Numbered from the stretch's first letter, positions 1-10,099 are shown. The stretch is DNA of 23,232 nucleotides from Pseudoneurospora amorphoporcata (GCA_033297205.1 MU859392.1:1-23232), one strand, 5' to 3'. The notes: generated by a model not told the origin, from the letters alone. Numbers and translations: made by a program.

Positions 1-86
1 GTGCGATGCTGGATCCCTAATCAAGCAACACAACGCTGGATATTGAAGCGTGCTTTGGATCCACATCTTTGCACTACAATGCCTCC
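1..86. other. Flank beyond the Helitron 3' end, no gene
   Basis: No convincing reading frame or repeat is seen here. It lies outside the proposed 3' terminus of the Helitron, so it should be the sequence the Helitron inserted into, if that terminus is right. Confidence 0.4.
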
Positions 87-93
87 CCAGCTA

Positions 94-123
94 AAGCCGA
101 CCCGGGTTCTCCCGGGTCGGCTT
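94..123 (-). repeat. GC-rich hairpin at the Helitron 3' end
   Basis: Arms 94-106 (AAGCCGACCCGGG) and 111-123 are perfect 13-bp inverted repeats around a 4-base loop. Read on the minus strand, the hairpin is followed by TAG and then CTGG (90-87). Helitrons end in a short hairpin and CTRR, normally with about 10 bases between. Here only 3 bases separate them, so the exact terminus is uncertain. Confidence 0.55.
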
Positions 124-328
124 ATACGCCAGGGATCTCAATCATTAATGAAATGCTAGATTTCTAATCATTTATTATTACACGTATATATACCTACAAT
201 TGCTGTCTAAACTGGCTGATATCTAACGTTGTGCTGATGTGGAGTACTTATTGTAATGAGCTGGGTACTGTGCCGAGTGCCGGGCCGGGATCGGAAGTGG
301 TGATGCCGGGTGCCTAGAGTCGTGGTGT

Positions 329-1900
329 TTAGTCTGCTTCGGGAATTGGTATTTTCTCTAGCAACCTCTTGGCCTTATTAGTAGCCCGTATAACGAATGT
401 TCAGTTAGATGTTATGCGTAGAGCGCTCAAATCGAAGGGTTTATCGAATAGAAGGCCCTGCAACGTTTTAACCCGTAAGTAAGCTATATATGTAAGCCCA
501 GCTTGGAAGTCTTTCTTCGAGATATCGACTACCGCTATGTCGAGTGTATAACCCTATGATTTATGTACCGTGATGGCATATGTAATGACCAACGGAAACT
601 GTGTTCTTTTACACTGGGCATTCCTGTGAGATAGGTAGTCTCGTGTAATCTTAAAGACTGGCACCACATTCTGGAATCTTTCCTGGTCTTCTTTAGGAAA
701 GTAGGGAGGCCCAGTGTACCGGTCAAATTTGACGAGTATAATAAAAGGGGTGCCTTCTGGTTGCTCTTCATTATACATTTCTCTGTTAGGGAAGTTGGCA
801 TCCCATGCCGCATCAAAGACTGTACCTAATGCACCCTTGACTAGGCCAGCCTCAGTCCAGAGATTTTCAGTAAGCATAACCCTACTGCCTATTATCAACG
901 GTAATTCAACCTGTAAATTGTTGACTTCGGCACTATTAACGTTTTTAGTACCAACACCTTCGTGCTTAGTATGAAGTATAAGATATGGCTGATTCAATGC
1001 TTTCATATGCTCGATATTATATGCTTTAACATCGTCGCGTTTAGGGTAGATGCGTATAGCATTAGCGAAGGTGTCCTGCTCCTCTTGCGGTACCTGGAGT
1101 CGAGATCGAGTGCATAGTAACTGCCAATGTTAACGGGTAGGCAGATTATTTCGTAATCCTTCCAATGCATCCCTGAATGCCGCTTGATCGTCTCCCTGTT
1201 GGCGAACGATTTGCTGCAATTCAACGGTTTTGTTGAATGCATAGTAGCAATTACGCCCGCCAGCCTCAAGAGCTGATAAAACCTGTTGATCATGAAACAG
1301 CGGTTTTTGTCGTATTGGCAGCAATTGATAGAAATCACCAAGTAGAAGGATACTTCTACCACCAAATAGCTCAGTCTGGAATTCAGGGAAGGCCTGCCGC
1401 AGTCTTTGGTTGATAAAGTTGATCGTACGAAGGCCAAGCATTGATTTCTCGTCAATAATGAAGTATTGATATGGCCGGAGTCTTCGCTGTAAATCGGTAA
1501 GGTCAATGCCCGATAGTGCTGCAATGGCCACTTCTGGATCATTCTGGTTGACGTTTTTGAGAGCGATGGGTAACTTGAATAACGAATGTAGAGTCTTGCC
1601 ATTGATATTGTTAGCTGCTACTCCAGTTGGAGCACTACGGATAACCGGATTACTCTTTCTTGCTGCTTTAGCTATTTGCTTTAGTTTGAAAGACAAAAGC
1701 CGAATGAGATGTGACTTCCTAGTGCCTCCGCGGCTATTAACCTGTAAAAGTAGGGGTGGGATACGGATGATCTGTTGAATGTTATTATTATAGTTAAGAA
1801 TAGACTGATAATGAGTAACGAATTGATTAAAGATGACTCTCTGGACTGGATTGAGGGTGCCAATAGCTGAGGAAGTAACGGCCTCGGCTTCTGCGATCAA
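329..1900 (-). pseudogene. Helitron Pif1-type helicase segment, Walker A damaged
   Basis: The 5'-3' DNA helicase half, in the same frame as the Rep part, with the TGA at 1930 lying between the two open stretches. The start matches the Pif1 entry (LNPVQRVIFNQFV). Walker A reads NSRGGTRKSH at about 1737-1708, where Pif1 proteins have GTGKS, so the central Gly is Arg (GGG to AGG). Walker B is FIIDEKSMLG (about 1475-1435), followed by LLLGDFYQLLP (a Pro-to-Leu change within QLPP) and RQ motifs. C-terminal motifs include PLIIGSRVMLTENLW (about 905-850) and ITVHKS-stop-GYTLD (TAG at 556), where the family has HKSQG. After 400 the sequence runs to TAA at 331-329. Confidence 0.85.
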
Positions 1901-2739
1901 ATGACAGTTGTCGGTCTTTATATTTCCTCAATAATTGTGTTGCAATTCCAGCAAGTGTTGATAACCCAAATGGTTGTGCCAGTTGTATAAGACATCTTGA
2001 GGCCTATAGCCGAGTATCCTAAAGTCTCGATCGTCGTCATCACCACCTCGTTGATGTGCAGGAACCTCTCTGGCTAACACTTGCCATGGTTCTCGTCGTC
2101 TTTCTTCCTCGGCTGGGGGTTCAAACTCGTCGTCTGGTTCGCCATCAGGTATACTACCATAGTAATCGTCAGGGTGGTCATGCTCTTCAGTGCAAGTTAA
2201 CCATGTATCAGAATAGGTTTCCCACTCCTCTCGAATCCCGTCTCTTTTAATAACACCAAACAACTCGACTTGAGTTCGATGGGGATGTTGCAACATTAGC
2301 TTAACTCTGCACCACTCTTCATAGTTGGCTTGGTCTTCCATATCGGATTTGTAAATAGGGTAGTAATTGAGTACCTTCTTTTTGGCACGGTCTCCTAAAC
2401 GGTGATTACTATCAAATCGAGTAAGCCATTCGAAATAGCTGATGTTCTCGAGGTTGCCAGGGCGAGATAAATACTTGGAGTATAGACTGCGAGTTTGAAC
2501 TGGTTGACCGTGTCGAATAAGAACTCCTGCTGGGGGTAACCGGTCTGGATGACGACAATCAACATCAATGACCTTCCGGGTACTTTGACAAAGCTGTAAG
2601 TTAAGAAGCAAATGACTGATTTCCTGAGCCGACCAATCTCTTTCAGCAACTAACTGATTCATCATCTTTGCAGCAAAGGAGACGGTGGGCCTTGCAGAAG
2701 TAACATTGGGCGCAATCTCTGTAGCAATCTCTCTGAAAG

Positions 2740-3607
2740 TCTTTGACTGCTTTTCTGCTTTCGAGCAGTATTTGGCAATATAGTTGGTAACGGCATCATG
2801 GCTGGTGCATGGCTGGATATCCGTGTTGGCACGCCATCCTAATGTAATAGTCCGGTTGTGATTGTTCATACGATCATCATTTCTTTCTCCATCGTATAAC
2901 TAATACTTTGAGTTAAGACTCCATGTGAGGTGTGCTTCTGGGTGGTGATTTCTGGGAAAGTGAAAACGACAGACTTTGAGTACTGGATCATCGGGTTGAA
3001 GAGCACCCTAGTTAAGCCGTTTAACACGAAGGCAATAGTCGTCGGTATAACGGCTATGTCGTTGCATTCGGTTGACCATTTTAGAGAGGAGGTCAAAAGT
3101 GGGTAGGTAGATTCCTTCTTCTTCATCACCAATCCTAATAGCAAGGGGATCTCCTTCACCCTATTGGCCAACTCTTTCCGGCTCTGGGTTGAAGGCGGTG
3201 ACGTGAATACCCCATAGCTCTGCAAATTCCTTCCGAATATCCTCGTTAGTTAAATCAGGTGCATTGATATATAGTATCCAGTAAACCCTATGGTTATAGC
3301 CACTACCTCGTGCCTAAAATTCAACGCGGCACCACCAGTCCTCGATTTTAAATTTTGGAATCAAGACATACTCTTTAAATAATTCGAATCGTCTATTGAG
3401 GTGATATGCGGCGATATAGGGGTTCTCTTTCAAATTCTTTCTTGAAATCCGCTTTTGGCCTTCTGCAGAAGCAACCTTCCATTCTTCATAATTAGGCATA
3501 TGTCGAGCAAGGCTTTCCCAATACATATCGGCCGCACTAAACGTCATGAATAGAGCTGGCATACCCAATGCCTGAACATAGGCACGAAGTTCACGGCTTC
3601 TTCTCAT
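2740..3607 (-). pseudogene. Helitron Rep (HUH endonuclease) segment, catalytic His lost
   Basis: This part should nick and rejoin single-stranded DNA at the Helitron ends. The lead-in MRRSRELRAYVQALGMPAL (from 3607), then MTFSAADMYWESL and a Trp-rich stretch ending VEF-stop-ARGSG, matches the Helitron-like N-terminal and Rep region. The metal-binding H-x-H motif is expected just after ARGSG (about 3300-3288), but the sequence reads GYNHRVYW. The first His is Tyr (CAT to TAT) and the following Gly is Arg (GGG to AGG). The two-tyrosine catalytic motif NYIAKYCSK at about 2793-2764 is intact. Both losses are C-to-T/G-to-A type. The protein could not act even if its stops were read through. Confidence 0.8.
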
Positions 3608-5571
3608 CCAGAATGGCCGTGTACCCCGTATAGAATCGGAAAACCTAATGACTAAGTCTAGTAGCCGACGTGCCTCGGGAGTGTCGTCTTCAATCGCCTC
3701 TCTCAGTTGCTCAACACTAGCGAATTCCTCTCTATTTGAACCCCCACGACCAGACTTTACGAAAAACTTTTCGAATTAGACTGTTTACACATCAAGGCGT
3801 TAAAAACAACAAAAAGGAAACGGTAATGCTTTGCAAATCGACCATTATACCATTTGAGAGCATGTTAGATATATTCTTCGAAGTTGATAGATCGCATTCG
3901 GGGCTCAACGAAATCGGCTTTCCCTTGGGGATAAAGGGTTAGAAATACCCATAATAGAATAGGCTGAGATCTATCCCATTCCCTTATAGGGGTATTCCGT
4001 AATAGGCCGGGCTCAATAAATAGCGGAGGTAGAGGGTGCTAGCCGGGGGCGGGTTCAACCGGTATCTCACCCGGGGCTTGACTTGCCGGGACCGGCCCTC
4101 CACCCAATTATTGACGAAGTTGTTCCATATCGGCTTAGTTAGCTACGAGGTTAGGAAGTGCTGCGACTTCTGGCTCAAAAGCATCCTCATCATCGTCCTC
4201 TTCATCAGCGGCATTACTATTGCCATTACCCTCTTCATCCGGGTTAAGATCCTCGTCAGCCGGGAAGTCATCGGGATCGACTTCATGAATGACCAAATCG
4301 TCATATGCACTGCCGTTAGGAAGGTTTGCTAGTTCTTCAAACCGAGCCTCGACAATCTAGACATCTCGGTATCCAGGATGGTTGGCTTTCAAATAGTCGA
4401 GCCAGACACGAAGCTTGTTCGGGTTAACTGTCATAGTCTGTCTCATTCGCCGGGCAACACGGGGCTCATCCCTAGCTCTGCGAGGCCGAAGAATAACGAT
4501 ATCGAGGTCCCGGGGTAGTAGGGGTAACTGCCAATAAACATGGCCAACATCACGAAGGAAGTTAATAATGTGACCAGAATATTTATACTGGGAACCCTTA
4601 ACAACCCAGACATCGACAAAGACGTATACTCGGGCAATAAGTTGTTCCTCGACTTGGTTGAACTCTGGTAAGTCTGGAACAACACTAAAGTCCAGGTTGT
4701 TCTCGGCGCTGAAAAAGTATAAATCACCAGGAGCTCTCCTATCATCGCGATTATGACATTGACGACAGTATTCGTTGAGTATATGCATCCCAAACCATCT
4801 TTGTTGGCATCGTGGACATTTTTCTATGTTGTCCCGTCGTTCGGCTGCTTCGAAAGATTTGATCATATTGAAATCGACATCGGGGATGGCTCTTCGTAGA
4901 AGATCTTCCGGCCCATGAAATAGGGGATCTCTTTCAAACTCAACGCTAGGAAGTCTATGAAACTTAGGACGCCGAGGGGGAGTTGGCGGTGCAGGTAGTT
5001 CAAGACCATCTGCTCCTACTAGAGGAGGCCTGGGACCACGACGAAGTGGCCTTAAAGCAGCCCTAGAGGATTGCCGAGGCGTAGGAGGTTGAGGTGTACG
5101 TACCGGTGTGCTAAAGGGATTCGTAGACTGTGTTCGAGGATTGTCGTCTTGACACAGATTGCAATATTGTCTTTCCTCTCCATTATTGAGGTTAAAGAAT
5201 AACCCCCGCATGAATACCCTTCGGCAACGCAAACAGAATTTCTTCTCGAGGTCGATATTTCCATAAGGTGCACCTAGTCTGCAGTATATACAATGCCCAA
5301 TCTCGATATATTTTTCGGCGATACCTCGAACAAGGCCACAAAGAGGGCAAAAGAAATGATCGACGTCTGGATCATCGCCATTGAAAAAGTCGTTGTTATC
5401 ATCGTAATTGTTGAGATCTTCATTGTTGTCATCATTGATGCCTAGATTTCGCCTCCTCTGGGTCTGGAGCGAAGGGGTGACGGAAGTTTCTTTATTGTTA
5501 CGACGACGATGACGGTGTTCTCGCTGGATTTGGGTGATGTCGCGACGTGCTCTGGTAGTCTCTAGGGAATC

Positions 5572-5633
5572 CTATACAAACGTAAATAGTTAGTACTAAC
5601 TTGATTGATGATTGATGAAACCGATAGATATAC
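5572..5633 (-). other. Intron 2 of the Helitron gene (62 bp)
   Basis: On the minus strand the donor is GTATAT (starting 5633), a TACTAAC branch-like site lies at about 5594-5588 and the acceptor TATAG ends at 5572. Removing it joins exon 2 to exon 3 in phase 0 with no new stop, and this skips the stop that ends the exon 2 frame. Length and signals are typical of ascomycete introns. Not tested by RNA. Confidence 0.75.
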
Positions 5634-5954
5634 TTGTAAATTCTTTCCTCTTCGAAAGAATAGTGTGGTTGAACGAGCTACACGATCTCGATTCTCAGCC
5701 CACGCATCGACATCAATGACTCGGCGGGGTTGTGCTTGTGCCGGTTGTGGTCTCGCGGGGGCAGGTGCCAAAGGACGAAGGCCGGGAATCTGAGGAGGTC
5801 CCATAGGTGCTGCCATGGGCAGGAATGGTTGAGCCGGCCGCTCGGGAGGGTTCTCTTCATCACAATCGGGGACGTTAGGTTAAAATACACCTGGCGGAGG
5901 CCGAGGTGCTTGTGCCGGGCAAGGAGGGGATAGCACGCTGGCATTTCTCTTCTT

Positions 5955-6205
5955 CTATTAAATATATATTAGTTGTTTGGGGCCAGCCAATACAATATTG
6001 CCTAAGTCGCACCCGCAACCCCCCGCGGCTCGGATCTTTACCCTCGGGGGCACCATTCACCCGCAGGTAGTAGAACGATGCAGCATTACTAGGATTCCGT
6101 ATAGGATTTACGCATTTTGAAGGATTTACCGTTAAGCAGGCAACACCGGTTGACTGGCGAGGGGAACGGGATCGGGATGTGCGGGATGTAGGATGGTGTT
6201 CTTAC
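5955..6205 (-). other. Intron 1 of the Helitron gene (about 251 bp)
   Basis: The donor GTAAGA follows CTCAG at 6205, and the acceptor AATAG ends at 5955 behind a CTAAT branch-like site and an A/T-rich tract. Splicing links the zinc-finger exon (ending AAQ) to the Pro-rich exon in phase 0. It is longer than most fungal introns, so another acceptor remains possible. Confidence 0.6.
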
Positions 6206-6331
6206 CTGAGCTGCCCTGTCGCGACAGCCTATACAATTCTGCACAAACTTGTTGGGATCTCGCTTATTGGCAAATTCTGGGACGGGTTTGTTTTGATGGC
6301 ATGCCTTGCAATATCTGGTAGGTACATCCAT
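6206..6331 (-). pseudogene. Exon 1 of the Helitron gene: Cys4 finger
   Basis: Forty-two codons, start MDVPTRYCKACHQ. C8, C11, C33 and C36 form a C-x2-C-x21-C-x2-C finger, likely DNA-binding. The upstream frame is open further, so a start farther out is possible, but the ATG at 6331-6329 comes just before the finger. The exon has no internal stop. The same finger style recurs in exon 3, so the protein had many CxxC pairs. Confidence 0.65.
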
Positions 6332-6585
6332 AATAATGACGAAAGGAAAGAAATGCAAAGAACCCCCAGAAAGAAACCCCCAGAACGAAAAAGGAAATCC
6401 GTCGCACGGTCGCACCACCTGGAGACGATGTTAGAAATGGGAAATAAGGCGAGAGAAGGGGAGAACCAACCTGATTTCAATCTGAGAGATGGGCGAGATC
6501 TAATACTTGAAAGGAAGAGTAGAGAGGAGAGTTTGGGAGTTGAGAGATGGGGGGAGGCGAGATTCTTATACCCGTTGCGAGCTAG

Positions 6586-6618
6586 CTTGCCGGTCGCTTG
6601 CCGGTCGCTTGCCGGGAG
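6586..6618. repeat. 11-bp tandem repeat, three copies
   Basis: CTTGCCGGTCG occurs twice (6586-6596, 6597-6607), followed by a third copy diverging at its end (6608-6618). It lies about 260 bp upstream of the Helitron ATG. Confidence 0.85.
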
Positions 6619-6703
6619 ACAGTTGGTTATGCGCGTTTTCTGTCGTCGCGACTGCTTCTAGCGGTAATAACTGGCGGTGAGGTTGGTGTTGAGATAGAAT
6701 CGC

Positions 6704-6736
<33 letters not shown>
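6704..6736. repeat. (GAT)11 microsatellite
   Basis: Eleven uninterrupted GAT units, then AAT. It lies in non-coding DNA upstream of the Helitron gene and is likely length-variable between strains. Confidence 0.95.
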
Positions 6737-6911
6737 AATGGTAGTGAGGTGAAAGGTCGAGGTTGAATGGCGGGGATGAGTGCGACGAACAGTTGGTCAG
6801 TGCGGGTGCCAGGGTTTGCCAGTCTAGTCTGGACTGCCAGAGGTTTGCCAGCCGTTAACAGACGGGGCCGTGCATTTCGTCGCAAAAATGGCAGGACCCA
6901 GTGCGTTCTGG

Positions 6912-6938
6912 CGCGGACTGTCGAAAATACTGTCCGCG
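6912..6938. repeat. Short hairpin
   Basis: CGCGGAC at 6912-6918 pairs with GTCCGCG at 6932-6938. After one mismatch two more pairs can form. The loop is about 7 bases. It could belong to the unlocated Helitron 5' region or be incidental. Confidence 0.5.
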
Positions 6939-7859
6939 AGTTGACCAATCAGAAGAGGGCTTGGCAAGGTGCTCTGACCAGTCATAGGGCCGTGCACCAA
7001 GTTGACCAATGAGAGGCCTGAGAACTTTGCGAGAAAAGCTGGCTTAAGACGAACCGTCCTTCGACTCCGCTTCGGTGGATGTAGGTCCCTAAAGTGACAC
7101 TCTAGACTGTGAAAGTCATCCACCTCTACATAGTTGAAGCACGCTTCAATAAAAGCCTAATGTTGTTGAGTGAGGTGGGCAATAAGTTTCTACTTTCTGT
7201 CTGGGGTGAAGGAGAGTATAAAGAAAGAGTGTTCCAAAGGAAACAATTTGGCGAATTGCAAAACCTACCCAACGAAGACTTCATTAAATTTCCGACACCC
7301 ATTCAGCCCAAGGATGGTATATAGGGTAGTCTTATAAGGCTGGACGTTACGTTCAAAATAAGCAGTATCAACCGTAGCTGTATTATTATTTTTTCTGCTA
7401 GTTTTTCTTCTTAATCAAGTCCGCTGTAGTATAGATAGCGGGACTCGGATCCTGAACACGTAAATCAACACTGTAAATCTTGTACGATAGGTGCCATAAA
7501 CACCATCGTGAACGCAATTGATCTATAGAATCGCGTAATGAAAAGATTCTGAGGTTGTGCTTGTTGTGGTTACCTTCTAGTAGAATAAATCCAACTGCGA
7601 CAACTCGGACGTTCGCTTCGGAAGCCGATAGTCCGTTTATTGAAGTGTCGGGTGCTCCATAAGGTGTTTTGGATTCCCCTTCTAACTCGTTTCATACGTA
7701 GGTACAAGAGAAAAGTTGGGACAGGTTCCTGTTCCGGGCGGATAAATGGCGTTTGCTCGTTCTTTTCTCGCATCTCTTTAATCAATCAACCCTTCGAGAA
7801 GGTGCGGAAATGTAGCCGATAGTAATTGTGGGAAGCTGTGTTTCTAGATATGGCGGTCA

Positions 7860-7906
7860 GAACCCTAACCGTAGAGCTGGCTCAGCCAGCTCTAGGGTTA
7901 GGGTTC
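7860..7906. repeat. Palindrome with telomere-like repeats in its arms
   Basis: Arms of 23 bp (7860-7882 and 7884-7906) around a single central base pair, with one mismatch (7871/7895). The outer parts are AACCCTAACC on one side and GGTTAGGGTT on the other, so each arm holds nearly two TTAGGG units facing opposite ways. The inner part is TAGAGCTGGCT and its complement. Pairing extends weakly outward to about 7853 and 7915. Confidence 0.9.
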
Positions 7907-8024
7907 CTCAACCGCTTGGTCGATGTGGGTAGTCTGCTATCACTGTGGCACGTGGCTAACACTAATGTCCGCTGAATTTCGAATTCGATTTAGTTTGAGG
8001 AAGGGGGAGGAAAACATAAGCTGC

Positions 8025-9058
8025 TTATAGAGAAGAAAAAGTAGGAGGCGTCCTATTCGACTGCGCCGACTTCATCGGCTCATCAAAGCACGCCTTCTTG
8101 TAATACTCATCCAGCTTCTCATGAAAATCAGGATGCACCCTCCCAATCTTCATTACCCTCAAACAATCCTCTACCGTAAACACCCTACTACAATCCAGTC
8201 TCGCAAACGGGCTAATATTCTGTTTCCCCTCCTCTATAATTACCGCGAGGGGGCCAAACACGATGCCCTCTTCCTTGTCTGGCTCAGGCGGCGACACGCT
8301 TGTCGAGTACAGCACAGCCAGGTGCTCGCCTCTAGCTCGGTTCTTGGCCATGGATTTGGCACCTCCGTTGACAATGGCAAAGCACAAAGAGTGGTGTAGT
8401 TGCTTGCGAATGACGACGAACCACTGGTATCGACCGTAGGGTTTTTTCCTGTGTCGCTATAGTCCGGGTACGACTCGTGGTAGGTGAGCTCAGAAGGGTG
8501 GGCGCGAAAGGAGCCGGAATATTCGCTGAAGGGCTCGAACCAGACGGTTTTAAAGATGCGGCCTTTTATAAAGAATTTCTGGGGTTTATCGATTGTAAGG
8601 TACTCTAGTGAGAAGTGGAATATATCAGCTTATCTTGCTTACATGTTCTTGGATATATGAAGTGGAGCAAAGGAGGAAAATAGGTAGAATGGATGAGATG
8701 ATTTACGTGGTGGTGGGATAGTAAGCGCTGCTGCCTGGTTGTTCGTCGACGACAAGGGGGGATTGACTTTAGTGTCCTCTATTTGGTATTGTGAGTATCG
8801 AAGTACGATATCGCCAATGTAGTCGTCCTTCCCGTGTATGCCTAATCTGCATTGTTCATAATTCACCGGGTCTTTCCGATGGACGTAGTCTTGGATTTTG
8901 GAGTCCTTCTCCCATTTTATACTGACATAGTCCGTGATGGGCTTTCTGTGTTTGATTGCTTTGGGTATTAGCGTAAGGATGTTTGTTCCAGTTCTAGGGA
9001 CAAACATTTCCAAGCCGTTAAGACTCGGTGGTAGACGGGCTCTAGCTGGGATATCCAT
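8025..9058 (-). pseudogene. DUF6590-type protein gene, one frameshift
   Basis: Exon A is 9058-8707, the intron 8706-8605 and exon B 8604-8025, ending TAA. Exon B starts YLTIDKPQKFFIKGRIFKTVW and ends with SRVFTVEDCLRVMKIGRVHPD. The Phe-Phe-x-x-Gly-Arg-x-Phe opening and a closing TVE-x-x-x-x-V-x-x-x-GRVH match the DUF6590 domain of Pezizomycotina proteins, whose biochemical role is unknown. The domain is at the C-terminus, as usual, and the whole is about 310 residues. The frame slips inside a six-A run (8447-8442). One more A restores GKKPYGRYQWFVVIR, so a base is missing in the genome or in this sequence. Codons upstream of the ATG also look coding (LPSLEIEGSEAM) back to a TAG near 9090, so the true start may be farther upstream, towards the repeat at 9113. 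Exon A's N-terminal part is not recognised. Confidence 0.7.
8605..8706 (-). other. Intron of the DUF6590-type gene (102 bp)
   Basis: The donor GTAAAT starts at 8706 and the acceptor CACTAG ends at 8605. GCTGAT, about 25-30 bases before the acceptor, can serve as branch site. Splicing joins a single C to AG (Gln codon), keeps the frame into YLTIDKPQ and removes two TAA codons that would otherwise break the frame. Confidence 0.65.
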
Positions 9059-9112
9059 CGCTTCTGAGCCTTCTATCTCTAGACTTGGTAGATGTTGAGG
9101 TATCTAGGTATG

Positions 9113-9334
9113 TGTCACAGGGATAGATCGCATACCCTGTGCCTTAGTATCATTGACTAGCATGGTCGTAGCACCGGGACTAGCCTTGGCACGAGGGTTC
9201 AACGAGCCCTATGTATGCCCTGGCTGGCGCACACCTCTTCTTTCCTCCCTCGTACAACAACATATGTCATACCCTATACCTAACGGTGCCCTTGCCCCGT
9301 GATAGTATGCATATAAATATCTAGTCAGGCGAAT
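9113..9334 (+). repeat. Dispersed repeat family, copy 1
   Basis: Begins TGTCACAGGGATAGATCGC and includes CCCTGTGCCTTAGT, GGCACGAGGGTTCAACGAG and CCCTTGCCCCGTGATA. It is directly followed by copy 2, giving a head-to-tail pair with a 222-bp offset. Differences between the pair are mostly C/T and G/A transitions. The first bases form a small hairpin (CACAGGG with CCCTGTG). There is no coding potential, and I do not recognise the family. Confidence 0.85.
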
Positions 9335-9535
9335 TGTCACAGGTATAGATCGTATACCCTGTGCCTTAGTGTCATTGACCAGCATGGTCATAGCACCGGG
9401 ACCAGCCTTGGCACGAGGGCTCAACGAGCCCTATATATACCCTAGCTGACGCACACTTCTTCTTTCCTCCCTCGTACAACAACACATATCATACCTCAGA
9501 CCTAACGGTGCCCTTGCCCCATGATACGAATTGTC
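9335..9535 (+). repeat. Dispersed repeat family, copy 2
   Basis: Same order of blocks as copy 1 (TGTCACAGGTATAGATCG to CCCTTGCCCCATGATAC), but without the extra roughly 20 bases at the end of copy 1. It is followed by CGAATTGTCAG, resembling the junction before it (GCGAATTGTCAC), so both units are bordered by the same short sequence. Confidence 0.85.
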
Positions 9536-10073
9536 AGCATCTACCTTCGTTGAATATGATAAACAATACCACTTATACGGCTATTCAAAAAATCATCACA
9601 TAAACGGTCTCTAAAATAATAGGAGTTAATTTTAGAAACTTCAACTTTTTTTGAAAAATAAGGATTTTTGACCACGTCTACCAAAAGCCTTCTCTCGTAT
9701 CACACTTGAAATAGAAGCAACGGAAAGAACGGATAAAAGACTAAACTCTTAGGGGGTAACTAGGTACCTTCAATTGATATATTTCCCTAACGAAGGTTTT
9801 AAGAACCCGCTATAAGGGTGTAGCTTGACGCCTGGTAGTGATATGGGTTTGTAAATGGACACACTCTATTATTTCAATCTTCCTAGGACTTAGAAGCTCG
9901 GCGACTTATATAAAACGAGTTATTTTAGATTAGACTGCAGGCCGAAGGGAAGAATACTTCCAAGTATGAGGAAGGAGCGAATTGCCTCTGGTACGAACCT
10001 TACAAGTTGTCCCATCCGCGTCTGAGGCAAGCAAAAGCAAACTTCAACCGTCGTCAGCCATTATTGACAATCA

Positions 10074-10099
10074 CCCGTAACTATCTCGGGGAAGGCTCT
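10074..10099. repeat. 26-bp direct repeat, copy 1
   Basis: CCCGTAACTATCTCGGGGAA followed by GGCTCT. It matches 10534-10559 except for one C/T difference, at an offset of 460 bp. Flanking bases diverge after it, so it may be the conserved tip of a decayed LTR or other element. Confidence 0.8.

Larger units (their letters stand above)
87..6331 (-). mobile_element. Autonomous-type Helitron, degenerate
   Basis: A rolling-circle transposon read on the minus strand. It carries a Helitron-like N-terminal region, a Rep-type HUH endonuclease with the two-tyrosine motif, and a Pif1-family helicase in one protein, which is the standard Helitron arrangement. About 200 bp after the protein's stop there is a 13-bp perfect hairpin (94-123), followed closely by CTGG, which fits the CTRR end rule. 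The high-coordinate 5' end (expected to start with TC) was not found and lies above 6331, so the true element is longer than given. Helitrons make no target duplication, so the borders cannot be checked that way. Many stops and damaged motifs show that this copy is inactive. Confidence 0.85.
329..6331 (-). pseudogene. Helitron transposase (Rep-helicase), three exons, broken
   Basis: A frame of roughly 1,900 codons. Exon 1 is 6331-6206, with ATG at 6331-6329 and a C8-x2-C11-x21-C33-x2-C36 finger. Exon 2 is 5954-5634 and Pro-rich. Exon 3 starts at 5571. All three join in phase 0. Exon 3 opens with an acidic stretch and then several CxxC pairs (about 5350-5150 and 4810-4745). The Helitron-like region with PQGKADF and YI-stop-HALKWYNGRFAKH follows at about 3925-3800, then the Rep region, then the Pif1 helicase. 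In-frame stops are TAA 5882, TAG 4359, TAA 4137, TAA 4110, TAG 4041, TAA 3867, TAG 3316, TAG 3163, TAG 3010, TAG 2902, TGA 1930, TAA 1132, TAG 556 and a TGA near 400 (first base given). One frameshift lies near 3763-3772, in KSFS versus KFFVKSG. Several stops fall where the family has Gln (YIQH, EFQARG, HKSQG), as expected from C-to-T change at CAA or CAG. TAA at 331-329 is taken as the native end. Confidence 0.85.
6339..8024. other. Non-coding stretch with simple repeats and hairpins
   Basis: Only short frames without recognisable content occur. The part next to the Helitron gene should include its promoter and 5' end. Separately listed items are an 11-bp triplicate, a GAT microsatellite, a hairpin and a telomere-like palindrome. 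I see no RNA gene. Confidence 0.6.

Noticed and set aside
1003..1602. 199-codon minus-strand frame
   Set aside because: It overlaps the helicase segment in another frame and has no domain; the helicase frame is the conserved one.
6179..6661. 160-codon plus-strand frame upstream of the Helitron gene
   Set aside because: Antisense to exon 1 and intron 1 of the Helitron gene, and low complexity.
7570..7822. Short overlapping frames on both strands
   Set aside because: Both under 75 codons, with no motif or codon support; left as non-coding.
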